The translations under genes were made by a program, and so were the position numbers. This document shows, in pieces, positions 9,862-19,310 of a DNA stretch of 25,237 nt. The notes beneath the pieces are model-generated. The model had not been told where the DNA came from. It ran no database searches and saw only the letters and a list, made by a program, of their open reading frames with translations. Each line of letters starts with the position of its first letter. The stretch's first letter is position 1. Origin of the DNA: Isoetes engelmannii (taxonomy: Eukaryota > Streptophyta > Lycopodiopsida > Isoetales > Isoetaceae); contig JAANSK020171109.1 of NCBI GenBank assembly GCA_011763485.2, positions 1-25,237 of the forward strand, in the 5' to 3' direction.

Positions 9862-10825
9862 ATTGGAGGATCATTACTATCTAGGATTAAAAAATCCCTA
9901 CCCCGAAGAGTTTCGAGGGAAAAACCTTAACAAAACTAAGCCATCTGTGCATTTGCACATGTCAATGTGTTGACGTGGGGCATATTTGAGCTCACATGTC
10001 GAGAACCTTTTGGATATGGTAGTGCTAGTATTGCAGGCATCTGCAAGAGCATGTGTAGCGGCTGATTAGGTGTGATCAAGTCTACATATTGTGCTCGTAT
10101 AGATGCAAACGCTAAGCAAATCCAAAGTGTATGGTATTCATCTTCAATGGCTTTCATTTTGCAACACTGACATGCAATGTTTTCACGCTCCTCGAGAGTT
10201 CATCTGCATGTTTCAATTCTGAGACAATGTGCACATGTGCTAATAGGTGCAATTGTTCTACAGTCTCTTCATAGGCAAGTGTAGTACTTCCGTGGACCAC
10301 GAGCCGGTGTGTGATTAATCTGGCTTTTGTATCATTTTACATTGGACCATTACTGCTAGGATTAAAAAATCCCTACCCCGAAGAGTTTTGCGAGAAAAAC
10401 CTTAATAAAACTCAGTCAATCTGTACATTTGTACATGTCAATGTGTTGGCGCAGGGCATATTTCAGCTCACTTGTCAAGAACCTTATACGATGGTAGTGC
10501 CAGTATTGCAGGCATGTGCAAGAGCATGTATAGCGGCTGGTTAGGTGCGATCAAGTATACATATTGTGCTCGTATAGATGCAAATGCTGGGCAAATCTGA
10601 AGTGTATGGCTCATCTTCAATGGCTTTCATTTTGCAACACTGATATGCCATGTTTTCATGCTCCTCAAGAGTCCATCTGCTTGTTTCAATTTTGAGACAA
10701 TGTGCACCAGTGCTAATAGGCGCAATTGTTCTATATCTCTTCATGGGCAATTGTGAAAATAGTACTCCATGGACCACATGCTAGTGTGGGATCAATCTGG
10801 CTTTTATATCGTTTTGTCTTGACCA
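9862..10825 (-). mobile_element. Tandemly duplicated LINE C-terminal tail
   Basis: Two direct copies, about 9862-10340 and 10341-10825, each begin near ATTGGA and contain AGGATTAAAAAATCCCTACC. On the minus strand both read like the C-terminal end of a LINE protein. The motifs are an arginine-rich RY.TIAPIST stretch, RWTLEE, a CQCCK knuckle, AIEDE(Y/P)..., and in unit 1 SIRAQYVDL. The same motif order occurs, more decayed, on the plus strand at 202-700 and 4618-5130. The units differ by several percent and small indels; neither is an intact frame. I infer a head-to-tail duplication after insertion. Confidence 0.6.
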
Positions 10826-10867
10826 TTTCCAAAGCACTGGCATCCTAAAAGTTAGCAAGAAAGCATG

Positions 10868-11840
10868 TATTGAGATACTGTTGTGATGAAGGCCGCATGA
10901 CCTCAATGTGTTAGATCAAAATTTGCTGGTGTGGGGCATGGTTGATTTTCGTTTGCAAAGTCAGGTTTTGATTTCCATGTTTATATGGAGGATTCTCACG
11001 AGTTCACTTGACTCATCTGGGCTAAGGTTAATCAAGCAGGCACTTGTACATTGTATCCCTTTTGATAAGGCCACACTTAAACCTCTCTTGGCCTGGAGTC
11101 TCTTTTTTCCGTGACGTCCTTTTCTTAACGCTTTTCCTTGTTTGAGGGGATTGTTGGAGTTCTGACAGAGAATTCGTGCTTTATTCCAGACCAACCCTCT
11201 TGCATCTATTCAGATGACCACTCCTTGTTGGTGGATCCCTCTAGAGAATCGTCTTTCCCTTTCTGCTCTTGTGCATCCTTTAACTCAGATGTGGTGGAAA
11301 CTTGCAACAGTTGAGGCCTGGTATGAGTCTGACCACTTATTAACATGGGAGTTGTTTCAGACTAGATTCTTGTTACCTCAAAGAGACAGGGCCATCTGGC
11401 AAAAAAGTACTGCTACTTTACCACAAGCTTCTTCACAGCCTGTGGACGTGGTCTATGTGGCTTGTTAGTGATTGAGTTAAGGAGCAACAGCTTGTGAACT
11501 CGTTGTATAAGTTGCTCTTGGATGTTGACATCCTTGCACCTTCCGCACGCACCTTCAGATCCATCATGACTTGTGGCGTATATGTAGTTGAGCTTTGGAT
11601 AGTTTGATCCAACCCAAGGTGGTTGTACTATGGTGGCAAATTCTTCATAACCACCTTCGGGCTAATGTACAAGTTCGGCCCTCCTATGTCTCAATCATGT
11701 CCCTTGTGTAAGCAGCGAGTGAGATCATTAAGCATTGTTTCTTCTTATATCCTCACGTCCAACTAGATTGGTCATGGCTTCTATCTCTTTTCCAAGTGAT
11801 GCTCACAAGTCAGCTATTTACCCAGAGGCATAGACCAAAA
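10868..11840 (+). mobile_element. LINE C-terminal fragment with zf-RVT motif
   Basis: The plus-strand translation resembles the segment after the RT domain of plant LINEs. Around 10930-11060 it reads VDFRLQSQVLISMFIWRILT, then SGLRLIKQAL. Around 11215-11400 a W-rich stretch follows. At about 11620-11800 there is KVVVLWWQILHNHLRANVQV, then CPLC, SEIIKHCFFLYPHVQLDW, the zf-RVT signature. Frames change several times between these blocks, so it is a non-functional relic. It faces away from the duplicated tail to its left, so the two come from different insertions. Confidence 0.65.
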
Positions 11841-12239
11841 CACAAAGTTGTGCCTTTCATTTGGCCAAGGTTAGTTACTGTGGTCAATTTGGAAGCGAAG
11901 AAGATATTGTATCTTCAAGGGCTTGGATATTCCTATTGCTCGTTCTACAAAATGCACAATATAGAATTACAAGGTGGCAAGTGATATTATTGACCCCCAT
12001 AGTTTCACTCCTTACAGAAGAACTGGTTCTAAGTCTTGAACAAGTATGTCTAATGGAACCAGTCATAAAGCTCCATTTTGTGGCAATTGTTTTGCATGGC
12101 ATAGAGAGCTTTCAAACCTGTCTTCACTCGTTGTTGGATAAATTGTTTTCAGTATGTGATGGTAGTGAACTCCACTTCAAGGTATTTGTATATTGGCACT
12201 ACTTCTAAGTTTTGCACCTGGTAAAAATGAGGATGCTGA
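11841..12239. other. Unassigned sequence between LINE fragments
   Basis: Open frames up to about 115 codons exist here but show no motif I recognise and no splice-supported structure. It may be the 3' remainder of the plus-strand LINE fragment to the left. Confidence 0.35.
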
Positions 12240-13080
12240 GGCTGCCTAGAGGATGATATTAGAAGTACCTTAGTCTTTGCCAAGTTGACTCACATTCTAG
12301 TGGCCTAACAGAAAGTATTATGCTGCTAACTTGCTAGAGTTTGAGCTAACAAATCTACATTATATGTATATATCAGCTGCCTAATGATGTGAGAGCAAGT
12401 CAAGTCCCGCCTCTTCCATGCTGAGCAAGCCAATCCTTTAGTTGATCAATGTACATGCCAAATAGCATGGAAGAGCGTGGACATCCTTGACACTTTCCTA
12501 AACTATTGTTGATATGATGGTCTAATGGCAACATTCAAGTTGAGAGCTTTTCGTATATCATGTATACTACATTATGCAAGTCTTGAGGGACCCCTAGCTG
12601 CAATAGCCTCTCCCACATCTTCTCCCTAGGAATAGTGTCAAAATCCTTTGCAAAGTCTACAAAGCAACAGTACATACCCACTTTTTGTTTTCTCCCCTTG
12701 TTGACCTATATCAGGGTACACAATGTGAAAATGTGGTCAATGATGGAATGCGGCCAATGGTGGAATGCTTAGGTTTGAAAACCTGCTTGTCCAAGTGTGC
12801 GCACACCTGTTTCTTGTGGCCTTGCTATCAAGCATTGTTCAAAAATTTCCACAAGCAGTTTCACCAATAAAGGATTGTCCATAAGAAGCAAAGCCTTCTT
12901 GGAGGGCCCTACTGAACACAAAAGTCTGGACTGGGACAATCTGATGTCCAACCCACTTCAACAATTCTACATATATGCCATCTAGATTCGATGCCTTGCC
13001 ATTTGCGAGGTGTTGCAATCCCTGGGTGACAACTGTCTCCGTTGTAGTCAATGATGGACCATTTTATCTTGACATGGTAT
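12240..13080 (-). pseudogene. LINE reverse transcriptase fragment
   Basis: Read from 13080 downwards, this covers the pre-RT and RT region of a LINE. In order: LQHLANGKASNLDGIYVELL, then KW; GVRTLGQAGF (RT motif 2); a CFVDFAKDFDTIPREKMWER block (first catalytic Asp); GVPQDLHNVVY; CPRSSMLFGMYIDQL; and a decayed catalytic box. That box is at about 12353-12375 and reads YTYN where a working RT has YADD. The end has VNLAKTKVLLI. Frameshifts separate these blocks. It is clearly the same family as the plus-strand RT at 24216-25237, sharing CFVDF, VPQDL, LFG.YID and VNL.KTK, but it is older and more decayed. Confidence 0.85.
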
Positions 13081-13101
13081 TCTGAACCATGTCAGGATAA
13101 T
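13064..13101. repeat. Long imperfect hairpin
   Basis: TGACATGGT (13070-13078) pairs with ACCATGTCA (13086-13094) around a seven-base loop. The outer TTATC/GATAA bases extend the stem across one mismatch. It lies just upstream of the LINE RT fragment (minus-strand sense). Confidence 0.7.
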
Positions 13102-13300
13102 AGAGCTGCATCAAATACTGTCTATCTATTAACTGCTTTGAAGAGATGTTGCCAAGAGGTCGTGCGTAATATTTTATTCCAAAATGTTTTTGGGGTGGCG
13201 GTGAAGGAAGTAAAACATCTCCCTTTGATATTCTACATTGTATTGTGCATTTTGCCCTTGAGGGAAGCTCTGTATTCTTTTACTGCTTGCAACTGGAGAG

Positions 13301-13850
13301 TGTGACGACCATAGAAAAATAATACTAAGATGGTCATCACACACACATATGCAAAAGATGGGTTTCAAACCAACGACCTTTTAGTTGCAAGTCATCAATT
13401 CCTTCTAAATGCACTATCGCCATGATCGTAGAGTTATGCAAAACGTCCCCCTTTTTTTTATGTTTGCTAAGTGCCATTCATGCATCTATAATAAGTGGCA
13501 TCCTAGATGCCCGCCAAGTGATGCATACATCTATGCTAGGTGGCCGCCATATTTTATGGAGTTCATGCAATGGGGCACTATATATAGAGATGTTCGAGAA
13601 TGACAAAATCATTTTGCTTCAGTGCCAGTCATAGGTTTCTCTTATGTCTAATTCCTGTTTGTGAGCTTGCCAACACTCTCGAGCCTTCTTGTTCATACTC
13701 CCTTGTTCTTGATTTGCCCTTTGGTCCCTTGTTCATGACTATATGATATTGGTTATAGTTTTTTTAGGCCTTGTACTTATTCCTTTGAGTTATATCATAT
13801 ATTTTCAGTCTATTTGTATTCTCTTGTAGCCTGTTTTTATGCTCGTGACA
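13301..13850 (+). mobile_element. 5' LTR of a small LTR element
   Basis: It begins TGTGACGACCAT and ends GCTCGTGACA, with the same inverted tips as the gypsy LTR at 3239 (TGTGACG / TGACA). The length is 550 bp. A TATATATA box lies at 13579-13586. The first ~130 bp are homologous to 14729-14866, which supports reading the two as paired LTRs. The five flanking bases, GAGAG on the left and GTCTG on the right, do not match, so it is not a simple solo LTR. Confidence 0.7.
13358..13427 (-). other. tRNA-like module inside the LTR, copy 1
   Basis: On the minus strand this reads like a decayed tRNA. It has an A-box-like TGGCGATAGTGCA (complement of 13410-13422), a loop CTTGCAA where an anticodon loop would be, and a B-box-like GGTTTGAAACC (complement of 13361-13371). 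The T arm has mismatches, so I do not call a tRNA gene. The same module is present in the second LTR. Confidence 0.5.
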
Positions 13851-14728
13851 GTCTGAAATGAACCTCCTTATCTCATTTCAGTCTCTAGGTCTTGTCCCCT
13901 TAGTTATTTGCTCTTCATAGTGGAGGTCCATAAGGAGAGAAAAACTATTGGAGGATATGAGGCAAGGGATGGAGTGGATCAAAGCGTTATGTTAACAACT
14001 CCATCCCAAACTCCATCCCGATTTGCAAAGGAATGTTGAGCAGTATATGGACAAAAGCAGATAAGCAAGTTACCCAATCCATGCTCAATTCATGATTCTA
14101 TTCCATCTCTTGTTTTAGCTCCAGTTTTAGGTCCAGTTCAAGTCCGAATCCTTAATCCTATACTTGTTTAACTTGTTATTGCCACAGAGGGGCCATGTTC
14201 TTTAGTATGCCCAGATCCAAATTATAGCTGTTATTTGAATTCATGCTTTCTTGCTAGTCCATTCTTGTGCTTCGATCTCCTTGATGCCATAATCTTTGAA
14301 TCTGTAGTATGTCCTCTAGTTCTTAATATGCTCATTCTTGTGTCCTTACTCATGATCTGGACCTGCTCCTAGAGTGTTGCAATATAGATCTCTACTTACG
14401 TTTCAGATCTTACCCTTGCGTTAGACCTTGCTCTAGATCTCATTCCAAACAATTTTTTATATTGATTCAACTCCTGATCTTGATGTTAATTTATGATCTT
14501 GATGTTAATTTCTCTTCTATCTATGCTAATGATATTTGGGTGTTTTGATCAGGGGGTAAGAATATTATGCTTCACAATTATCATCGGAGAGGAAGCCATC
14601 ATCATTTAGTGATGTTAGTTTCTCTTGTACCTATGCTAATGATATTTGAGTGTTTGATGATGGGTTAAGGATATTATGCCTCACAATCATCATTGGAGGG
14701 GAAGCCATCATCATGTAGAGGGGTATAG
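13851..14728 (+). mobile_element. Non-coding internal region of the small LTR element
   Basis: About 880 bp without a supported coding frame separate the two LTRs. It ends in a purine-rich tract (AGAGGGGTATAG) directly before the next TGTGACGACC, as a polypurine tract should. I see no primer-binding site complementary to initiator Met tRNA after 13850. Within it, 14501-14610 and 14611-14718 are two units of an imperfect 110 bp tandem repeat, each beginning GATGTTA and ending CATCATCAT.TAG. The structure fits a non-autonomous (TRIM/LARD-type) LTR element. Confidence 0.55.
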
Positions 14729-14866
14729 TGTGACGACCATGCAGGTATAATACAACGATGGCCGTGACACATATGCAAAAGGCTTATGCTGGACATAGGT
14801 TGCGAACCAATGACCTTTTGGTTGCAAGTAATCAACTCTTTCCAGGTGCAATACGCTCGTGATCAT
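14729..14866 (+). mobile_element. Truncated 3' LTR of the small LTR element
   Basis: Homologous to the first ~130 bp of the LTR at 13301. It shares TGTGACGACCAT, ATATGCAAAAG, the antisense tRNA-like segment, and TTGCAAGT.ATCAA. It stops where a different LTR begins with TGTGACGCTCC at 14867. I do not find the missing remainder further downstream. Confidence 0.65.
14792..14864 (-). other. tRNA-like module inside the LTR, copy 2
   Basis: Minus-strand counterpart of the module at 13358-13427, with GGTTCGCAACC as B box (complement of 14798-14808) and the same TTGCAAC...AAAGGTCATTGG core. The A-box end is more diverged. Confidence 0.45.
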
Positions 14867-16306
14867 TGTGACGCTCCTAAGTATACTCTGCAGGACATTC
14901 CCCATCCAATGGTCTTTGCCATCAAATGGGCCCTCCCTCGGACTCGAGGCTGGGATGGCTAGATCTACGAGCTGAGGAATGAATGTGTCATTTCAGCCCT
15001 TCCTCAATGGGCTCCTACATCAGCGGAAGCATAAACATATAATAATCACAACATCATATAACATAATAATAGAACTACCATGAAGGGTAGTAAGATCCAT
15101 CCAATCATCGTATCCATAGACATGCATCTAATGCACACTACATCATAGGGAGGCTCCTACCTCAGTTCAGACTCATAAAGGGAGTTGACTGATAGTAAAG
15201 GCTCCAAGATAGATCAGACCGAGTTATACAATGACTTGGGCTGGCATATAGACAATGGGTAGGGTTGGCCACTCCATCCGCCCCTCTTGTGCATAATATA
15301 CAGATAGTCTGGAACAAGCTCTGTGGTGATTGTAGCCTTTCAGATACGTAATCTCATGGTGTCACCCACTGAGACTACTCCAGGATGCACCTCCCTGGTC
15401 CGATGAGGCAGGAGGAGACAAGTCCCCTGATCCCCGGATACGAAAAACCCATGGGCGACTAGAGGATCGTGACGACACACGTCATTCCTCGACTTACTCC
15501 TCTTATGTCTAGTCTCCTACGAGGGACCCTTGTAGCCTTGCTCAAGCAGGGTCCTGCCCTCCATTCATTTTTGTATCCCTTTGTCTGGTGTTCAATCACC
15601 CCATAATAGTTCCCCCAACCAAAATATTGGAATTATAGGAGCTAAGCTAGAAGCATCAATTGATAATACGACATCTAGGTCTCTACCCCCCTTTTCCAAT
15701 ACACAAGAGGTGCAAACAGAGAATAATCACCCATCATCACGTAACTTGATAACAAAAGAATAATCATCTAATCCTAATCATACATCTAACTAATAGTTAG
15801 GGTTCATTGATTAGGATATATGATTGAATCTAAGGCTCTAGGATTAGCTCTATTGGCAATACGACATGCTGATCCATCTAAGATGCTAGATCCCAGATGA
15901 GTAAGCTAATCTATCTACTCGAAATACCTGTTCCTGATGAGCTGCCTCCTGCTTTTGGGGTCTCCATTCTTGGCGAGTCTTGGGAATAGGTGCTTCTCTA
16001 GCTCCTATACACACGCTGCTGGAGCTGCTGCAATACTTGATGTTGCCGAAGACGATTTCCAATTCCGAATTGCGACAACGATTGGAAGATAATTGGCCAA
16101 AAGTGGTCTAGGTCAAAGGTTTGGCCTCATATAAGGCAGGGTTCACATCATGATCACTTGGCTCCAATGGGATGCCACCACGTGGCAAAACACCTAAAAG
16201 GGTGTGTCCATGTGGATAATGGTATCCATGCCTAAGGTTGGCTAAGTATGTAGATAACATAGCCTACTAGGTATGGCATGATACCATGTATACAAGTCAT
16301 ATAATG
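14867..16306 (-). mobile_element. Minus-oriented LTR-like repeat, copy A
   Basis: The plus-strand start TGTGACGCTCC is the complement of a ...CGTCACA LTR end. Two blocks match copy B: 14987-15045 with about 16430-16495 (GTGTCATT...GCGGAAGCATA), and 15680-15752 with about 16870-16940 (TCTCTACCCCC...CAATACACAA). Read on the minus strand it has a promoter-like CTTATATGAGG (complement of about 16124-16134), then a leader. It has no coding capacity. The exact upstream boundary (near 16290-16306) is uncertain, and at about 1.4 kb it may include some internal sequence. Confidence 0.55.
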
Positions 16307-16959
16307 TGACGTCCCCTTATCGTATATGATGCTCCCATCATATAAAACCGAAGATTTTCTTACATAAAGGCCATCCACCTGACGTTGGATTCTTGATGGT
16401 GAACAAGAATTCTTGTGGAAGGAATGGAGGTGTCATTCATCCCGTCTCCCTTGGGACAACCTAGTATGCGGAAGCATACAATATAAGTACATAACAATAA
16501 AGAACATGCATATCCACCTCGAAGGGCTGGAGGAGATCACTCTCCTCATCCATGCCAATTGCAGGCGAGCTAGAGAGCCAATGCTCGTATACGACTTCAA
16601 CCTCATTGAAGGTGACCTTACCACACAATAGGTGTCGAGCCCATACCTTAGCCACATGCTGTGCTAAGGTATTAGACCTCGCCCACAACATTCCCTGGTA
16701 GGGCTTACACACCAGATGAATCAACTGCCATTGGACAAGTCCTCCTTGTCAGCCGATCTGACCCTGCCACCCAACCACACCCAACATCGCAGGCTGACTC
16801 TTATGCATAGGCCGCAATTAATTGGGAATTGATAAGGCTGTTCTAGAATCATCCTCTAAACATGGCTCTGGGTCTCTACCCCCTTTCCCAATACACAAAT
16901 GGTGCGAAACAGAGATATCATCCATCATACTATAACATAATGAATTGAAATAAACATAG
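16307..16959 (-). mobile_element. Minus-oriented LTR-like repeat, copy B, first part
   Basis: It begins TGTGACGTCCCC on the plus strand and carries the two homology blocks shared with copy A. It is interrupted at 16959 by the inverted-repeat element. Sequence resembling the next part of copy A (AGGGTTC.TT.ATTAG...GGCTCTAG) resumes after 23588. Confidence 0.6.
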
Positions 16960-16977
16960 TTGCATATTAAACGGGAG
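16960..16977 (+). repeat. Left terminal inverted repeat
   Basis: TTGCATATTAAACGGGAG; the complement of the right end with a single T/C difference. A small hairpin (GGGAGTG with CACTCCC, six-base loop) starts inside it. Confidence 0.7.
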
Positions 16978-17977
16978 TGTTGCAGCACTCCCATTTCAAA
17001 GATTCCCTTTAAAAACAAATTGTGCTCCCAAAATTGACGTTTTTTTATGAAGTGAAATTTTTTTTTTGCACATTTACATTTTCTTTTCTTGCATTTTTTG
17101 CATCATGAGTAGTGTAGTAGAGGGCTCTTGTAAAACAACATGCAGGAAAAGGGCAATATTTCCATGCTAATATAAATTATGATAACAATACTAGAAAAAC
17201 ACCAGTTTTGAGGTAATAAAAAATAAAGAATTTTATAATTTTTGTTGTAAAGAACTACATATGCAGGTTTTCAATAAATTATCAGAATATGATCAGAAGA
17301 TTAGAGTTTATAAGTCAACATCATATTCATCCTCATTTGCCTTGCTCAAAGAAGGCTTTTCCTTGTCTATAGGTTTTTCCACCTCAGCTTCTTTGGGCTG
17401 CTCTTCTGCAGATTTAACATCAGGATTTGCAACAAAAGCGACTTCTTCAAGTTCAGTAAAAGAGGCCTCATCTTCAATGGCAGTTGTAAATGGTGGATGT
17501 ATTTCAGATGAGGTCATCTTGACCATATCAGATTCTGATTTGGCTCCTAACTCTTGATTTTTCGTCTGGAAGAGTGGGTAGAGCAGCCAATCTTATTTTG
17601 ATGAACTGTACAGCCTCCTTGTCTATATCCATTGCTACACAGTTCCTGCCTTTCTTAAGTGCACAGGCTACGGTAGTACCCGAGCCAGAGAAAGCATCAA
17701 GAACGCAATCTCTTTGACGTGAAAACATGTCAAGGAGATGGTTGATGAGTTTCTGAGGCTTCTGTTAATGATTTATAATCCTACCTTGTGCACTGGGGTC
17801 TTGCAACTTCTGCAAGACTGCTAGAAACTCTTCCCATTAGAAAAGTTGGAGCATACAGTGGTGTTGAAATGTTCCATGGTTCCCTTTCCATCGAAGCTCC
17901 AGTAAGCAACGTGAAGGTACTCACATTTGCTTAGTAGCCTTGGGCCTCCACCATGGTAAGTAACATCTGTTTTGGTC

Positions 17978-18202
17978 CTACAAAAAAGGGGAGGTTCATT
18001 AGAGAAGTTCTGCTACTGAACAAGAAGCAATCCTATTCTAGAATAGAGCTAGAAAACAAACAGAAACTACTTGAAGAAGTTCTTCAACCAAACAAGACGC
18101 AACACTATTCTGGTATAAAGCATAAAAACAACAAAAACCAATGGAAACAAATACAAATTAGAAGTCCAAACGTATTCCAAAATAGAGAATTTAAAAGCTT
18201 AC
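17978..18202 (-). other. Intron of the methyltransferase gene with palindromes
   Basis: On the minus strand the donor GTAAGC (18202-18197) follows GAATCTTGTGTG, and the acceptor TTTTTTGTAG ends at 17978. Joining restores a Trp codon and an open frame. The intron holds TATTCTAGAATA (18034-18045), a variant near 18105-18117, and TATTCCAAAATA (18173-18184). Confidence 0.65.
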
Positions 18203-19131
18203 CACACAAGATTCTCGTAGCCTGCCTGTGCAAGACACCCGAATTGATTCTTGAAGCTGGCCTCCACCATTCCACCCTGCATGCTCGAGTGAAATACGAC
18301 AAGCCTCCAATGCCTGGCTGTCACAATTTGCTTGATCCCAGAGATGAATTCGTTAAATCCAGAGTTCCTGAAGGGATGGTCATCATAGCAGCTGTCCTTG
18401 TTCCTAAAGCCGTAAGGGATGTCTGCAATGACTAACATGAAGTTTTGCAGTTTAACAGTCCCGACCAACTTGGTGGAGTCACCCTGTATAATAGAAAACA
18501 AGTTGTTCTGGTCGAACATACTGAACTCATATTCAGAGGGTGCTACTTCCAAAGTCCTTCTTTCTGCCAAATTTCTCTCCCCCCCAAGCAATTCGAACTA
18601 AATGCATAAAGCCTTCAGGTAGATCTTTATTTTTCTTTTTGTTCTGCAAGAAAAACAAAACATTAATAACACTTTCTGATACAAAATGTTGGTCAAAAGG
18701 AACGAACCCAGCCTTCAAAATTAGGAGCATATTGCAGGATGCATTCATCAGTTGTTGCTATCGGGTACAGTTCCTGACAACGCTCCCACGTCTGCACGTT
18801 GAGCTGCTCCATCAAGCAGGTTTGTAAAGTAATAACATTTTTTTGGTTGCAGGAAAGAAATTGTGAAAGACAAAATATTAAGAAGCTATTCGGAATAGGA
18901 TTGAGAAGACTCTCACTAATCCTTTAGTAGACATAAATTCTTTATCCACAACCTTCGGAAGCAGTCTTTTGAGGAGGGACCAGTCTGTAAATACTTGAAG
19001 CCCTCTTCAAACAGTTATGGTCATTTCTTTTCTGGGACATATGAGCCTTTTTTCTTTTCAGATACCTCCCCTTTTGTCTTCAGCTCACTCCTTTCAAACA
19101 TGTTAAAATTTTCATTTTGCAGCTCCCAAAT

Positions 19132-19310
19132 CTAGAATTACAAGAAGTGAAAAAAGAGGGAGTTTCACGTATATTTTGGAATAGCAAGAGAAGTTAAAGA
19201 AGAAGAAAAGTGTGTTCTAGAATACAAACTCGGCTTGAGAGAAAAGCAAAGTGTATTCTGGAATACACTTTGTCTAGTAGAAAAGATTTCATAACACAAA
19301 AAAAGCTTAC
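19132..19310 (-). other. Intron of the methyltransferase gene with a 26 bp inverted repeat
   Basis: The minus-strand donor is GTAAGC (19310-19305) and the acceptor TTGTAATTCTAG ends at 19132. Three palindromic sites lie inside: TATTTTGGAATA (19172-19183), TGTTCTAGAATACA (19213-19226), and a long one at 19247-19272 whose arms CAAAGTGTATTC / GAATACACTTTG are perfect around TG. Confidence 0.65.

Noticed and set aside
11861-12208. 115-codon plus-strand open frame
   Set aside because: No recognisable motif or splice support, and it lies between LINE fragments.
13358-13427. Functional tRNA gene on the minus strand
   Set aside because: The boxes are recognisable but the T arm has mismatches and I could not fold convincing D and acceptor arms; a tRNA-derived relic is the safer reading.
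13301-13850. Simple solo LTR
   Set aside because: The flanking pentamers differ, and a homologous LTR start preceded by a polypurine tract occurs at 14729, so a two-LTR element fits better.
16307-16320. TGTGACGTCC as a plus-strand LTR start
   Set aside because: The TATA-like and poly(A)-like signals of this family read on the minus strand, so this is better explained as the complement of an LTR 3' end.
16461-16724. 87-codon minus-strand frame inside LTR copy B
   Set aside because: It lies within a repeat shared with a non-coding LTR copy and shows no domain; treated as a chance frame.
17308-18591. Bacterial contamination as the source of the methyltransferase
   Set aside because: The domain is split by GT-AG introns, lies between plant LTR sequences and is bounded by the element's own inverted repeats.
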